Below, one piece after another: positions 1 through 7,695 of a stretch of 64,000 nt of DNA (positions within the stretch are counted from its first letter, which is position 1; each line of letters opens with the position of its first letter). The stretch is from JAFALK01 sp042701975 (lineage in GTDB: Bacteria > Pseudomonadota > Gammaproteobacteria > Burkholderiales > Burkholderiaceae_C): the NCBI GenBank assembly GCA_042701975.1, contig CP170561.1, forward strand, positions 1,116,001-1,180,000. The letters run 5' to 3'. The notes below the pieces were generated by a model. The model was given only the letters and a program-made list of their open reading frames with translations, was not told the origin of the DNA and did not search any database. Both the position numbers and the translations under genes were made by a program.

Positions 1-1824
1 CTTAGTTACGATATTTCCGCCTTAGCTGGAGACGTTAGCAAGGGGGTGTCAATAACGCTATTTGTTGAGCTTTCCGCAGATGAGGTGCGAAATCTGGGGG
101 ACGCGCGTCCGACAATTGCAAGAAGCCTAGTGGCAGCGCAATTGGGTCGATCATTGGATGATCCGCAACTCGATCTTAGGAGCTACTTTGCAACTCCAAT
201 GGGCATCCAAGCGGAAAAGGATGCGATGGTCGCGGTGAATGAAGCCTACAAATCACTTAGCGGGGGCAAGGCATTTGAGACGCGCGTGGATATTACCGAA
301 CAAAGCATCCAACAGTCTTCGGTCATTCTCAATCTTTTTGTGGGATGGATCGAGCGCAATCTGAGGCCGGACAAGGCCATGGTGAGTTACTTTCCGGCAG
401 ATCGCTCAATGCCTGTCGGAGAAGTGGCGCTCCAAATCGGACCTCAAGACTTTAAGGCGCAGATCGATAGCCACCTCGCGCACGCTAGCGCGAAATATGG
501 GCGCCTAAAGCAAACTGTAGTCAACCAGACGGTTCTCGCTAGGATCGCGAGCCAAGAGATTAAAGGCGAGTTCGATTCAATATTTGAAACATTCCTGCCC
601 GGCAAGGAGTTTGTTGGCTTGGCTCAAAAGCCGACTGGCCTGATTTCGGTTCAAATCAGAGATAGGGATTCCGGTAAGGTTTTTGATATCGACAGTTTGA
701 GCAGTGGCGAAAAGGGCTTGGTGCTTAGCTTCCTGCTGTTCAAGAGTTCAATTTCAGTTGGAAGCGTAATCTTGGTTGATGAGTTGGAGCTCCACCTCAA
801 CCCTGCTGTTTGCAAGAAGATATTGCCTTATCTGGCCGGATTGATATCCGAGAAGTCAGATTGCCAATTCATAATCTCAACGCATAGTGCGGAAATTATG
901 CGAGCGGCTTACGAGCGTGATGACTGCGAGCTCTTTCATCTGCGAGGTGGGGCCGATATCTCGCCAATCCTTCAACGTGATAGCAAGGAAATCGTCGAGG
1001 CTTTGACGAGGCTCGGGGTAAGCGCAGAGCATGCACTTACATCCAAGTCGTCAATATATGTCGAAGGTGATTCGGATGTTGCAATATTGCAAAGTTCATT
1101 CCCCGCTATATTCTCGAGCGTTGGCGTTCGCGCACTCAATGGCCGACTTGAGATTGAGAAATCAATTCGAGAGCTTCAGAAGGCGGAATCTCAAGGAAAG
1201 CTAAAGGAGCCTCATGCATTTTTGTTTGATCTTGATAGAAAACCATCAGGCTTGGTTGGCACAAGTTTTGTAAAGATTGAACAACTCAACAAGTATTGTA
1301 TCGAAAACTATTTGTTGGATGACGTGGCGCTGTTTGATCTGATATCTGAGTATTCTTCCAAGAAGCCCGAGTCCAGGGGGGAGTTTTCCAAGGAATTGAA
1401 ATCGCTTGCATTGCAGCAGCTCGATGATGAAGTTTTGCGCGAGATGCTGGAGAAATACAGGGGCGTTCGAGTTGGGATCGGCGCATCAGAATTGAGAGGG
1501 AAATCGATTGCAGAGGTTGCAGCATTGCAGCTGGACAAGCTCAATGCGGGCGCCGCTGAGATTGAGCGTCTGCGTGTAGATGCGAATTGGGCAGCCGACT
1601 TCGAAAATAGACACGCAGCAAGGCGGAGTGAGCTTCTTCCCTTATGGGAGAACGACTGGAAGAAGTTGTGCAGCGGGAAGATTCTGTTCGAAGGTCTGAA
1701 GAGAAAGTATCAAATCAATTTGGATGACACAAAGTTCAGAATTACTCTAGCTGAGCGGCTGTCTCGCGAAGGAAAAGACGATATCACCGCGCTGCGGGGC
1801 TTGGTGGAGCGATTGGTTTCGTGA
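1..1824 (+). CDS. AAA/ABC-type ATPase fused to DUF4435 TOPRIM-like domain (PARIS AriA-AriB-like), 5' partial
   Basis: The reading frame is open to base 1, so the start and the Walker A loop lie outside the window; a GTG at 46 is internal. Numbering from that GTG, the visible part shows an ABC signature LSSGEKG (218-224), Walker B VILVDELELHLNP (241-253) and H-loop STHSAE (278-283). A second domain follows, with a TOPRIM-like glutamate motif YVEGDSD (338-344), acidic FLFDLDRKP (392-400) and IENYLLDD (419-426), as in DUF4435. An AAA_15-type ATPase plus DUF4435 is the composition of the PARIS anti-phage system, known as split ariA/ariB and as a fusion. OLD-family ATPase-TOPRIM nucleases are the alternative. 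The DNA is AT-richer than everything after about 3200, suggesting transfer. Function is inferred from domains only. Confidence 0.8.
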   Translation, partial: LSYDISALAGDVSKGVSITLFVELSADEVRNLGDARPTIARSLVAAQLGRSLDDPQLDLRSYFATPMGIQAEKDAMVAVNEAYKSLSGGKAFETRVDITEQSIQQSSVILNLFVGWIERNLRPDKAMVSYFPADRSMPVGEVALQIGPQDFKAQIDSHLAHASAKYGRLKQTVVNQTVLARIASQEIKGEFDSIFETFLPGKEFVGLAQKPTGLISVQIRDRDSGKVFDIDSLSSGEKGLVLSFLLFKSSISVGSVILVDELELHLNPAVCKKILPYLAGLISEKSDCQFIISTHSAEIMRAAYERDDCELFHLRGGADISPILQRDSKEIVEALTRLGVSAEHALTSKSSIYVEGDSDVAILQSSFPAIFSSVGVRALNGRLEIEKSIRELQKAESQGKLKEPHAFLFDLDRKPSGLVGTSFVKIEQLNKYCIENYLLDDVALFDLISEYSSKKPESRGEFSKELKSLALQQLDDEVLREMLEKYRGVRVGIGASELRGKSIAEVAALQLDKLNAGAAEIERLRVDANWAADFENRHAARRSELLPLWENDWKKLCSGKILFEGLKRKYQINLDDTKFRITLAERLSREGKDDITALRGLVERLVS

Positions 1825-2010
1825 GCCAATCGCCGTTTTAGTTACGGGATCACTTGTCGTCTGAAAGATGAACCAACCGGCCATTCTCGCAAGGCTGCCT
1901 ATGAAAGCTACTAAATTCAGGTGACAAACGCATCAATTAGAGATCCGATGTTGGTGAGCCGCTCGCCGCGAGCGCTTTCAGAATATTGTTCATATTAATT
2001 TTTGAAACAT

Positions 2011-3174
2011 ATGCGCATATTTCTCAGCTCGACTGCATACGACCTTTCGGATCTTAGATCATTCACAGTAAATCTACTCGAAAAAAGCGGACACGAGGTT
2101 CTTTTTCATGAGAGCCCAACGTTCCCAGCACGCGTGGGTCTTCACTCTCATGACCAATGCATTGAGGCCGTAGCGGATTCGGATCTTGTCATTTGCCTAA
2201 TCGACAAGCGTTACGGGGGAAGGTACGCAGGCGCACGGAGCGCAACGATTAAAGATCAGAAGTTTTCTGTCCAAGGGGCCACCAAGGCGGGAACTCGGAA
2301 AAAGTTCGATATCGTCGTTCCTGCCAAATCACTTTCTATTACGTGGATTGAGTTGATCACTGCCCACGAAAAGGCAATCCCTGTTGTCACGTTCGCTCGA
2401 CAACGAACTCTAGATGAGAAAGAGACTAGGCGACGCAATCAGTTTCTTGCGTCATTCATGCCGGCTTATGCCGAAAAGAACGAGCTCTTTGACCTGCTCG
2501 ACTGGATCACAAAGCAGAAAGTAAATAATTGGATTGCGCCGTTTCACTCCATTGTCGACTATGAGCAAAAGCTGACCACATGGATGAGTGAGCTTGAAAG
2601 GACCATTGCCACACCTAAGGAAGAGCCGAAAGAACCAGTCACCGAGAAGACAAGGATCTGCGTCATTGTGGAAGGGGAAGTCGATCGATTGTTCGTCTCT
2701 TTTCTCGTAGGGAAATTGGACCTGAATCAACAGTTTGTAATTATTCCCACATACGGAAAGTACAACGTACTAAACAACTTCCAGACGGTCGTCGCTCAAT
2801 ACGGCAAGATCTTCGAGCATGTAATCGTTCTTCTCGATAGCGACGCCAAGACTGAAGCGGAACTTGAGCAGAACAGGCATCAACTGCATTCGATTATTCA
2901 GGCCAGCGGCACCGACAACATCACTTCATTCTTCGCGCACCCGTCTATTGAGGCATGGATCGCAGCTGGTCTGGCCTCAGAAGATGGCGAGCCACGCCAA
3001 GGCCTCTTCACAAAGGAGACCTTTGTCCGAACCTTTGGGAAGGCGTCGATCAATCATGTTCGAAACCTGCTGGTTCACCAGTTCTCGTACGACAAAGCAA
3101 TGGCGAACTCCAGCGAGTTTCACCGCTTTGTCGAGTTCCTTATGAGTCTTGGGAATCGAAGCAATAGCCAATAG
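2011..3174 (+). CDS. DUF4062 domain protein with C-terminal TOPRIM-like domain, putative defence effector
   Basis: 387 aa from the ATG at 2011; a TTG at 2002 would add three residues, and neither start has a good ribosome site. Residues 1-130 match DUF4062: strand plus FLSST (4-8), FHESP (32-36), the hydrophobic LVICLIDKRYGGRY (59-72) and SITWIELITAHEKAIPVV (109-126). DUF4062 is a TIR/Rossmann-like domain, also found on NACHT proteins such as TEP1. After a Lys/Glu-rich linker (about 200-213) comes a TOPRIM-like domain with IVEGEVDRLF (219-228), VLLDSDA (273-279) and HPSIEAWI (310-317), the pattern of OLD/DUF4276-type nucleases. The gene lies 186 bp after the ATPase gene, same strand and same AT-rich composition. 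No catalytic activity can be proven from sequence. Confidence 0.72.
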   Translation: MRIFLSSTAYDLSDLRSFTVNLLEKSGHEVLFHESPTFPARVGLHSHDQCIEAVADSDLVICLIDKRYGGRYAGARSATIKDQKFSVQGATKAGTRKKFDIVVPAKSLSITWIELITAHEKAIPVVTFARQRTLDEKETRRRNQFLASFMPAYAEKNELFDLLDWITKQKVNNWIAPFHSIVDYEQKLTTWMSELERTIATPKEEPKEPVTEKTRICVIVEGEVDRLFVSFLVGKLDLNQQFVIIPTYGKYNVLNNFQTVVAQYGKIFEHVIVLLDSDAKTEAELEQNRHQLHSIIQASGTDNITSFFAHPSIEAWIAAGLASEDGEPRQGLFTKETFVRTFGKASINHVRNLLVHQFSYDKAMANSSEFHRFVEFLMSLGNRSNSQ

Positions 3175-3849
3175 AGAAGGTTTCCCGTCGGCAAGCAGGT
3201 CGTACCCTCGCGTAGGACGTCACGCTCAGCAATTCGGCAGACGCCCCCGCTGCATACCGAACTGTCCGCCGACCGCTCCCTGGCGCTTGGTTTGCATGGC
3301 CGACCGCCGCACGGGATCGGCTGCCGACGCCCGGAGTGGCTGTCCCTCCAATGGCGCCGGCCGCAAGCCGCCGATCGCGAGTGTCGGACCTCCGGTAAGT
3401 TGCGGCCACACGTCCAGAGGCGTCGATTTCAACTCGTAGGTTGAGCGCGCTCTTCCCGGATGCCGTCGGTCAGCTTGCAAAGCGACCAGTAGCATCGCCG
3501 CGCATGCGAGCCCCACGGGCAGAAGGACAAAGACCGGCGACGCGGTGAAGCGGCCAGGGAGGCTGGCCGCGTCGGCACCGAGCCGAGGGCGTTTCCTGCC
3601 GCCACCAGCAACGCAACGGTCGGTGTAATCGTGGAAGCGACGCGCACAATTGGCACCAAAAGCCTAACGAGGGTCTGTGCTGTAGCCAGGCGGTTATAGC
3701 TCTGCGTCCCCGAGCCCGTCGAGCTCCGCCAAGAAAGTTCTCAAATTCGTGATGGCTCGCTCGGCTTTGAGATTCAGGAGGCTTAGGCCGAGCGACGCAA
3801 TTGGGAACCCCAACACGAGCTACTCGACTGGTGGAGGCGAACTTCCAGG
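3175..3849. other. Gene-free junction between the AT-rich island and the backbone
   Basis: Composition changes here from AT-rich to GC-rich. Frames exist on both strands, but none has a convincing start with coding character. The best is a minus-strand stretch ending at 3226 that encodes a hydrophobic segment (around VFVLLPVGLACAAMLLVAL) followed by a short soluble tail. It has no ATG and could be a remnant of a small exported protein. I see no transposase, integrase, tRNA or terminal inverted repeats. Confidence 0.5.
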
Positions 3850-4536
3850 TCATCGCAGCTGGAGCGGCCGCCCGCGGCGCTCCAGCCACTGCGCCAGCTG
3901 CGACAACCCGAAGCACAGCACGAAATAGCTGGCCGCCAGCGTGCCGTACACCTGCACCGGCTTCACCAGCACCTGGATGTTGATCTGGTTGGCCACGAAG
4001 CTGAGCTCCGCCAAGCCGATGATCGTGCCCAGCGAGGTCTGCTTGATGGTGCTGACGAACTGATTCACCAGCGAAGGCAGCATGTGCCGCAGCGCCTGCG
4101 GCAGCAGCACCCAGCGCAGCGCCTGCGCCCAGCTCAGGCCCAGTGCGCGCGCCGCCTGCAGCTGGCCATCGGGCAGGCCCTGCAGACCGGCGCGGACGAT
4201 CTCGGCCAGGTAGGCGGCGTCGAACACGACCAGCGCTGTCAGCATCGTCGAGAACTGGCTGCCGCGATGCCCGGTGATCGCGGGCAAGAAGAAGTAGGCC
4301 CAGAACACCACCATCAGCAGCGGCGTGCCGCGCACGATCCAGATCGCCGCTGTCACCGGCACGCGCAGCGCCCGCCACGTGCTGATCCGCGCCACGCCCA
4401 GCAGCAGGCCCAACGGGAACGCGAGCACGATGGCCAGCGCTGCCAGCAGTACCGTCAGCGCCAGGCCGCCCAGTGGCCCCTGCGGGTACTGCCCGACGAG
4501 GAAATACAGCCAGTAGGTGTCAATCAGCTCGCTCAT
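3850..4536 (-). CDS. Polar amino-acid ABC transporter permease (GltK/HisM type)
   Basis: 228 aa inner-membrane permease with about five hydrophobic segments. It carries the EAA cytoplasmic loop for docking the ATPase (ARALGLSWAQALRWVLLPQA, then L-P-S-L-V-N-Q). Family: HisM/GltK permeases for glutamate, aspartate or other polar amino acids. It is the third gene of an SBP-permease-permease operon and starts 10 bp after the preceding permease stops. The ATPase gene that usually follows (gltL) is absent; the operon runs directly into the gene-free junction. Substrate specificity cannot be read from the sequence. Confidence 0.9.
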   Translation of the reverse strand: MSELIDTYWLYFLVGQYPQGPLGGLALTVLLAALAIVLAFPLGLLLGVARISTWRALRVPVTAAIWIVRGTPLLMVVFWAYFFLPAITGHRGSQFSTMLTALVVFDAAYLAEIVRAGLQGLPDGQLQAARALGLSWAQALRWVLLPQALRHMLPSLVNQFVSTIKQTSLGTIIGLAELSFVANQINIQVLVKPVQVYGTLAASYFVLCFGLSQLAQWLERRGRPLQLR

Positions 4537-4546
4537 GGCCGGTGCT

Positions 4547-5239
4547 TCATGCGGAGGGTCGGGCCGGATATCGCCGCTGGAAGGCCCAGCCCGCCAGCGT
4601 CAGCAGCAGCGACAGGCTCAGGTAGGCGGCCGTGGCGACGGCGAAGGTCTCGAAGCCGCGAAAGCTTGCCGTCTCCACGCGCTGGGCCTGGTACATCAGC
4701 TCGGCGGTGCCGATCACGGTGGCGATGCTGGTGTTCTTCCAGAGGTTCAGGGTCTGCGAGATCAGCGGCGGCACGGTGATGCGCAAGGCTTGTGGCAGGA
4801 CGATCAGCCGCATTGTCTCCAGATGGCTCAGGCCGAGCGCCAGCGCCGCGAGGTACTGGTCGCCCGGCACGGCACGCAGGCCCGAGCGCATGTCCTCGGC
4901 CATGTAGGCGGCGGTGTACAGCGTGAGCGCCACGATGGCGCTAACCGTCTCGATCTGGCCCGCATAGAGCCAGGCCTTCACGGCCTCGGGCAGCAGCTCG
5001 GGCGCGGCGAAATACCAGAACAGCAGGTGCACCAACAGTGGCACGCTGCGCACGCCTTCCACGAAGATCCAGCCGAGCGCACGCAGGCCGCGCTGCGGCG
5101 CCAGCCGCGCCAGCGCCACCACTGCGGCCAGCGGCAGCGCCAGCAGCAGGCACACGCCGGTCAGCAGCAGCGACAGCCGCAGCCCGTCCAGCAGCCAGGC
5201 GAGATAGTCGCCACCCAGGATCGCGCCAAAGTCGAGCAA
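4547..5239 (-). CDS. Polar amino-acid ABC transporter permease (GltJ/HisQ type)
   Basis: 230 aa integral membrane protein, the partner of the permease at 3850. The family EAA loop is visible (ALALGLSHLETMRLIVLPQA, followed by L-R-I-T-V-P-P-L), with an N-terminal hydrophobic helix around LRLSLLLTGVCLLLALPLAA. The two permeases would form a heterodimer through which the amino acid passes. The gene follows the binding-protein gene by 38 bp and precedes the second permease by 10 bp, so co-transcription is very likely. Confidence 0.9.
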   Translation of the reverse strand: MLDFGAILGGDYLAWLLDGLRLSLLLTGVCLLLALPLAAVVALARLAPQRGLRALGWIFVEGVRSVPLLVHLLFWYFAAPELLPEAVKAWLYAGQIETVSAIVALTLYTAAYMAEDMRSGLRAVPGDQYLAALALGLSHLETMRLIVLPQALRITVPPLISQTLNLWKNTSIATVIGTAELMYQAQRVETASFRGFETFAVATAAYLSLSLLLTLAGWAFQRRYPARPSA

Positions 5240-5277
5240 GTGCGGGTCCGCCGTCGTGTTCGCCGTCGTCGTCGGGT

Positions 5278-6120
5278 TCAGCCTTCGACCTTGTCGCTGT
5301 CGATGCGGAAGCTGCGGCTCGGGTACTTCAGCCGCGTGTCAGGTCCGTACCACTTGAAGAACAGCTTCTCGGCCTCACCACGTTTCTCCAGCCCGCGTAG
5401 CGCGTCATCCACGGCGGCCTTGAAGCGCGGCTCGCCCTTGCGAATGCCCAGCGCGAGCGGCTCCACGCTGATGTTCTGCGGCAGGATCACGAACTGCGCC
5501 TGCGCACTGCCGAGCTTGGCGTATTGGTCCAGCAGCGAGACCTCGTCGTTCACGAACGCCGCGCCCTTGCCTTGCTGCAGCGCCTGGAAGGCCTGCGGCG
5601 AGGTCTCGAAGGTGACCACCTCGACCTTACCGACCGCCTTGCGGATGTTGGGCTCCTGTGTGCCGCCTTTGACGGTCAGCACCTTGCGCCCGCTGAGTTC
5701 CGCGACCGTGCGGATGCCACTGTCCTTCTTGACCATCACCTTCTGGCCGGTGATGAAGGTGGTCAGCGAGAAGTCGACCACCGCCTCGCGCTCGCGGTTG
5801 TGCGTGAGGCTGGCGGCGAGCAGGTCCACATGGCCCTGCTGCAGTTCGGGAATGCGCGCGGCCACGGCGAGCTGGCGGATCTGCAGCTTCACGCCGAGTC
5901 GCGTCGCGATCTCACGGGCGAGGTCCACCTCGTAGCCGACGATCTCGCGGGTCCCGGGGTCGATGAAGCTGTTCGGCTCGTCGGTGCCGAGAACGCCGAC
6001 GACCAGCTCGCCCTTCTTGCGGATGTCGTCCAGCTGGTCGGCGCGGGCGGCGGTGGCCAGCACCAGCAAGGAAGCGGTGAAGGCGGAGAGCGCGAGAGCG
6101 CGACGGCGCGTCAGGGTCAT
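5278..6120 (-). CDS. Periplasmic amino-acid-binding protein of an ABC transporter
   Basis: 280 aa SBP_bac_3-family receptor. The chosen ATG at 6120 gives a signal peptide (TRRRALALSAFTASLLVL) with cleavage after ARA, so the mature protein begins near DQLDDIRKKGELVVGV, the usual first strand. Family hallmarks follow: VGYEVDLAREIATRLGV, then VDLLAASLTHNREREAVVDFS (broken here: VDLLAASLTHNRERE plus AVVDFS). The frame extends upstream to 6351, but that part looks non-coding. It is the first gene of the operon with two permeases. The inverted repeat at 6177-6199 lies about 57 nt upstream and may be its operator. Confidence 0.9.
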   Translation of the reverse strand: MTLTRRRALALSAFTASLLVLATAARADQLDDIRKKGELVVGVLGTDEPNSFIDPGTREIVGYEVDLAREIATRLGVKLQIRQLAVAARIPELQQGHVDLLAASLTHNREREAVVDFSLTTFITGQKVMVKKDSGIRTVAELSGRKVLTVKGGTQEPNIRKAVGKVEVVTFETSPQAFQALQQGKGAAFVNDEVSLLDQYAKLGSAQAQFVILPQNISVEPLALGIRKGEPRFKAAVDDALRGLEKRGEAEKLFFKWYGPDTRLKYPSRSFRIDSDKVEG

Positions 6121-6176
6121 GTCGAAAGAGGCCGGGAGGCGGTGACGGAACAAGTTGCCGAGCATAGGCCGGCGTG

Positions 6177-6199
6177 CAAGCCTTGTGAATGAAGGCTTG
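6177..6199. promoter_or_regulatory. Perfect inverted repeat upstream of the amino-acid-binding protein gene
   Basis: Arms CAAGCCTT (6177-6184) and AAGGCTTG (6192-6199) are separated by 7 nt, about 57 nt before the minus-strand start at 6120. It fits a repressor or activator operator, or a hairpin in the leader. The rest of the gap 6121-6464 shows no gene and no other clear structure. Confidence 0.4.
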
Positions 6200-6464
6200 T
6201 ACATAGGGCATAACCGCGTTTCCCGGCAGACGCCCCGGACGGCCGGGCGGCGATTCAGAAGTCGAACCGTCCCGCCGCTGCGATTTCTGAAAGCAGCTTG
6301 CGCAAGTTGGGCTGCTCGCGCGCCTCGCGACTGGACCGCAACGTCACCCAAGGCCTAGCGTCCTACGCCCGCACCCGCTTTCGTCCCGCGCCTCGCGCAC
6401 CGCACTGCGCAGACCATGAAGCATCGAATGCCGCCACCGCGGCACATCCCCAAGGAGCTTCATC

Positions 6465-6620
6465 ATGCTGACCATGCTGCTGTTGATCGTTGTGATCTTC
6501 ATGCTTATCGGTGCTGCGCCGACTTGGCCCCACAGCCGAAACTGGGGCTACGTACCCAGCGGCACGCTGGGCCTGATCTTGCTGATCCTGCTGGTGCTGA
6601 TGCTGATGGGCCGGATCTGA
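6465..6620 (+). CDS. DUF3309 small membrane protein
   Basis: 51 aa. A strong ribosome site (AAGGAG, 7 nt upstream) precedes the ATG at 6465. The protein is two hydrophobic helices (MLTMLLLIVVIFMLIGAAP and LGLILLILLVLMLMGRI) joined by a polar turn with PTWPHSRNWGYVPSG. That is the DUF3309 pattern: a double-glycine/proline linker with P-T-W-P and W-G-Y-x-P-S-G. Function of the family is unknown. It stands alone, 74 bp before the methyltransferase gene. Confidence 0.85.
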   Translation: MLTMLLLIVVIFMLIGAAPTWPHSRNWGYVPSGTLGLILLILLVLMLMGRI

Positions 6621-6693
6621 TCGGTCTGCTCACCATGCCAGCCGGTGCGGGGCCGACGACAATGCGCGGCGATTTCCCTCCGTTGTCCCCGCC

Positions 6694-7695
6694 ATGCAAG
6701 CCCTGCTCCACGCCATCGCGCAGATGGCCTTTGCGCCCGAGCGCGCCGATGCCTATCGCGTCTTCCATGGCCGCGGCGGCCTGCATCCGGGCTGCGAGCA
6801 TTGGACGCTGGACTTCTATCCGCCGGTCTTCCTGCTGACCTCATTCCAGCCCGTCAGTGACGACGAACTGGCTCGCGTGGACGAAGCACTCACCACACGC
6901 TGGCAGGAGTTGCATCCAGACCAAGCGCTGAATCTCGTGTTCCAGTGCCGCCAAGAAGGCGGCCGCACGGAGACCCGCCTGACGCGCGGCGAGGCGCCTG
7001 AACCGCATGAGGTGACAGAAAGCGGCACGCGCTACCTCGTGCATCTGCTGCGCGGCCAGAACCACGGCCTGTTCCTCGACATGGCGCAGGGCCGTCGCTG
7101 GCTGGCCGAGCAGGTCGCGGCGCGCGTTGCGGCGGGCGCGGCCCCAAAGATCCTGAATCTCTTCGCCTACACCTGCGCCTTCTCGGTCGGGGCGCTGAAG
7201 GCAGGCGCGGCGCAGGTGGTCAACGTGGACATGAGCTCGGGCGCGCTGTCCGTCGGCCAGCGCAACCACCGGCTCAACGGCATCACCAACGGCGCGAGCT
7301 TCTTCGCCCACGACGTCTTCAATTCCTGGGGCAAGCTCAAGCGGCTGGGGCCGTATGACTTCGTCGTGCTCGATCCGCCGGCCCATCAAAAGGGCAGCTT
7401 CGTCGCCACCAAGGACTACGCACGGCTGATGCGCAAGCTGCCAGAGCTGCTCGCGCCGGGCGGCCAGGCGCTGCTGTGCCTGAACACGCCCAAGCTCGAT
7501 GTGGCCTTCTTGCAAGATCAGATGCGCGAGCTGGCGCCGGATCTGCAGTTCGAACGGCGCCTGCCCAATCCACCGGCGTTCGCCGATGTGTCGGAAGAGC
7601 GCTCGCTCAAAGTGCTGGTCTATCGCCAGACTTCAGAGCACATGCCGGATCAGACACCCGATCACACACCGAACGGCAGCGGCGCCGCCGCATGA
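6694..7695 (+). CDS. RlmI-like class I SAM-dependent methyltransferase
   Basis: 333 aa. The C-terminal two-thirds is a Rossmann methyltransferase of the Methyltrans_SAM (PF10672) group. It has the SAM-binding motif NLFAYTCAFSVGALKAG, acidic end of strand 2 VVNVDMSSGAL, and catalytic-type motif FVVLDPPAHQKGSF. RlmI relatives methylate C5 of cytosine in 23S rRNA. This protein lacks an obvious N-terminal PUA domain and has a different N-terminal region (about residues 1-100), so its substrate is uncertain. The last 34 bp overlap the 3' end of the convergent aldo/keto reductase gene. The short tail after VLVYRQ (about 18 residues, Asp/His/Thr/Pro-rich) looks unstructured. Confidence 0.82.
   Translation: MQALLHAIAQMAFAPERADAYRVFHGRGGLHPGCEHWTLDFYPPVFLLTSFQPVSDDELARVDEALTTRWQELHPDQALNLVFQCRQEGGRTETRLTRGEAPEPHEVTESGTRYLVHLLRGQNHGLFLDMAQGRRWLAEQVAARVAAGAAPKILNLFAYTCAFSVGALKAGAAQVVNVDMSSGALSVGQRNHRLNGITNGASFFAHDVFNSWGKLKRLGPYDFVVLDPPAHQKGSFVATKDYARLMRKLPELLAPGGQALLCLNTPKLDVAFLQDQMRELAPDLQFERRLPNPPAFADVSEERSLKVLVYRQTSEHMPDQTPDHTPNGSGAAA

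Noticed and set aside
3437..3670. GTTGAGC and GCCTAAC strings resembling integron attC core sites
   Set aside because: They are too far apart, show no paired inner sites, and no integrase is present.
3830..3850. tRNA 3'-end-like string TGGTGGAGGCGAAC near the island junction
   Set aside because: No T-arm or anticodon arm follows and the match stops after about 14 bases, so it does not mark an integration site.
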